From positions 1 through 13,999 of the forward strand of contig JAPPKI010000047.1 of assembly GCA_028820035.1 (NCBI GenBank): a stretch of 13,999 bases of DNA, in the 5' to 3' direction. The notes beneath the pieces were generated by a model that saw only the letters and a program-made list of their open reading frames with translations, had not been told where the DNA came from and did not search any database. A program made the position numbers and the translations under genes. This DNA comes from a bacterium. Its GTDB lineage: Bacteria > Actinomycetota > Acidimicrobiia > Acidimicrobiales > Bin134. Within the stretch, counting starts at the first letter, position 1. The number at the start of each line of letters is the position of its first letter. Positions 13,542 to 13,999 of the stretch are shown piece by piece.

Positions 13542-13999
13542 TTATGGCGCGAGAGCGGCGGCCAGAACCGAACGGTCGGTGGCGTGGTAGACGTGGGCTA
13601 GGTCAAGATCCACGATCTTTCGGGGCATCTCGGGATCGAACCAGCCGTCGATCAGGCCCCAGTGGTGGGGGCTCATCATGTAGTCCACTTTGAGCCCATC
13701 GAGGGTGTAGTACTCCTGCTCCCAGCAGTGCGTCCAGCGCGAAGTGGGCGGACCGACAACTCGGCTGAGGGCCCAGTTCACGATGGCCGGGATGTGGTCG
13801 GGCATGGCCATGAGGTCACGCTCGAACGCTGCCACCGAGTTTGCTGGCGCGTCGGGTTCGACCCGCAGCAGCAGTGTGCGTTTGATCTCTCCGGCGAAGC
13901 TGGGGTCGGCCACCACGCCGTCGATCAGCTCCAGCTCCACCAAGTCGACGTCGGCCACGTCTTCGAAGCCGGAAGGGACAGGCTCGTCGATCCCGTCCC
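13542..13999 (-). CDS. Dabb-domain (stress-responsive alpha/beta barrel) protein, 5' end outside the window
   Basis: The minus-strand frame is open from the right edge to TAA 13544-13542, at least 152 residues. A GTG at 13958 could be a start, but coding-like sequence (DGIDEPVPSGFEDV) continues above it, so the gene probably begins beyond the window. The region from TLLLRVEPDAP through AFERDLMAMPDHIPAIVNWA, then YYTLDGLKVDY, SPHHWGLIDGWF and KIVDLDLAHVYHAT follows the strand-helix-strand layout of the Dabb/EthD ferredoxin-like group, with the PxHxG-type PHHWG near the dimer interface. Such domains form dimeric barrels; functions vary and none can be assigned here. A truncated second copy lies at 9520-9735. 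Confidence 0.8.
   Translation of the reverse strand, partial: DGIDEPVPSGFEDVADVDLVELELIDGVVADPSFAGEIKRTLLLRVEPDAPANSVAAFERDLMAMPDHIPAIVNWALSRVVGPPTSRWTHCWEQEYYTLDGLKVDYMMSPHHWGLIDGWFDPEMPRKIVDLDLAHVYHATDRSVLAAALAP
13551..13716. repeat. Direct repeat, right copy (Dabb 3' region)
   Basis: This is the partner of 9529-9694, in the same orientation, without gaps and at about 88 percent identity by hand count. It lies wholly inside the fuller Dabb gene. Confidence 0.85.

Noticed and set aside
1..13999. CRISPR array, tRNA, rRNA, transposase or integrase
   Set aside because: I saw no regular spacer-repeat pattern, no tRNA-like cloverleaf and no recombinase motif in the window.

Overview
The window looks like chromosomal DNA of a high-G+C actinomycete. 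The gene types (a stand-alone DUF35 protein beside a thiolase-like protein, several SDR enzymes, a family III CoA-transferase, VapBC) would suit an environmental Actinomycetota lineage such as Acidimicrobiia. This placement is an inference from gene content and codon use, because there is no rRNA or other marker gene.

Positions 1-6257 hold one tightly packed plus-strand catabolic operon. Its members are the 3' end of a family III CoA-transferase gene, a thiolase-superfamily protein that lacks the usual nucleophilic cysteine, its zinc-ribbon/OB-fold DUF35 partner, an SDR dehydrogenase, a TlpA/ResA-like thioredoxin lipoprotein, and three more SDR enzymes. Most junctions are 1-4 base overlaps or gaps of 9-20 bases. 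The last SDR closely resembles the IpdF family of steroid ring C/D degradation. Two SDRs resemble the 3-hydroxyacyl-CoA dehydrogenase part of peroxisomal multifunctional enzyme 2. Together these suggest breakdown of a steroid-like or other branched polycyclic acyl-CoA: CoA transfer, alcohol oxidation, and aldol or thiolytic cleavage.

After a hairpin in the convergent junction (about 6266-6284) the content changes. Positions 6384-8375 carry a minus-strand pair: an ABC/AAA-type ATPase and a small protein with a D...ExK restriction-nuclease-like motif. It is followed (to 8947) by an unrecognised 132-residue protein and by a decayed stretch (8948-9725). That stretch contains a VapB antitoxin remnant with an internal stop and a truncated copy of a Dabb-domain gene.

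The centre of interest is a minus-strand gene at 9726-12338. It encodes a single 870-residue protein joining a Ser/Thr protein kinase to an SAMHD1/dGTPase-like HD phosphohydrolase domain, and its base composition is clearly lower in G+C than the catabolic operon. Upstream lie a VapBC toxin-antitoxin pair whose toxin gene has a one-base frameshift, and a fuller copy of the Dabb gene running off the right edge. The two Dabb copies are direct repeats, about 88 percent identical over 166 bases at an offset of 4022, and they bracket the kinase-HD gene and vapBC. The right part therefore reads as a small, partly decayed defence or stress island. The kinase-HD fusion and the ATPase-nuclease pair are its candidate systems; a defence role is inferred from architecture and company, not shown.
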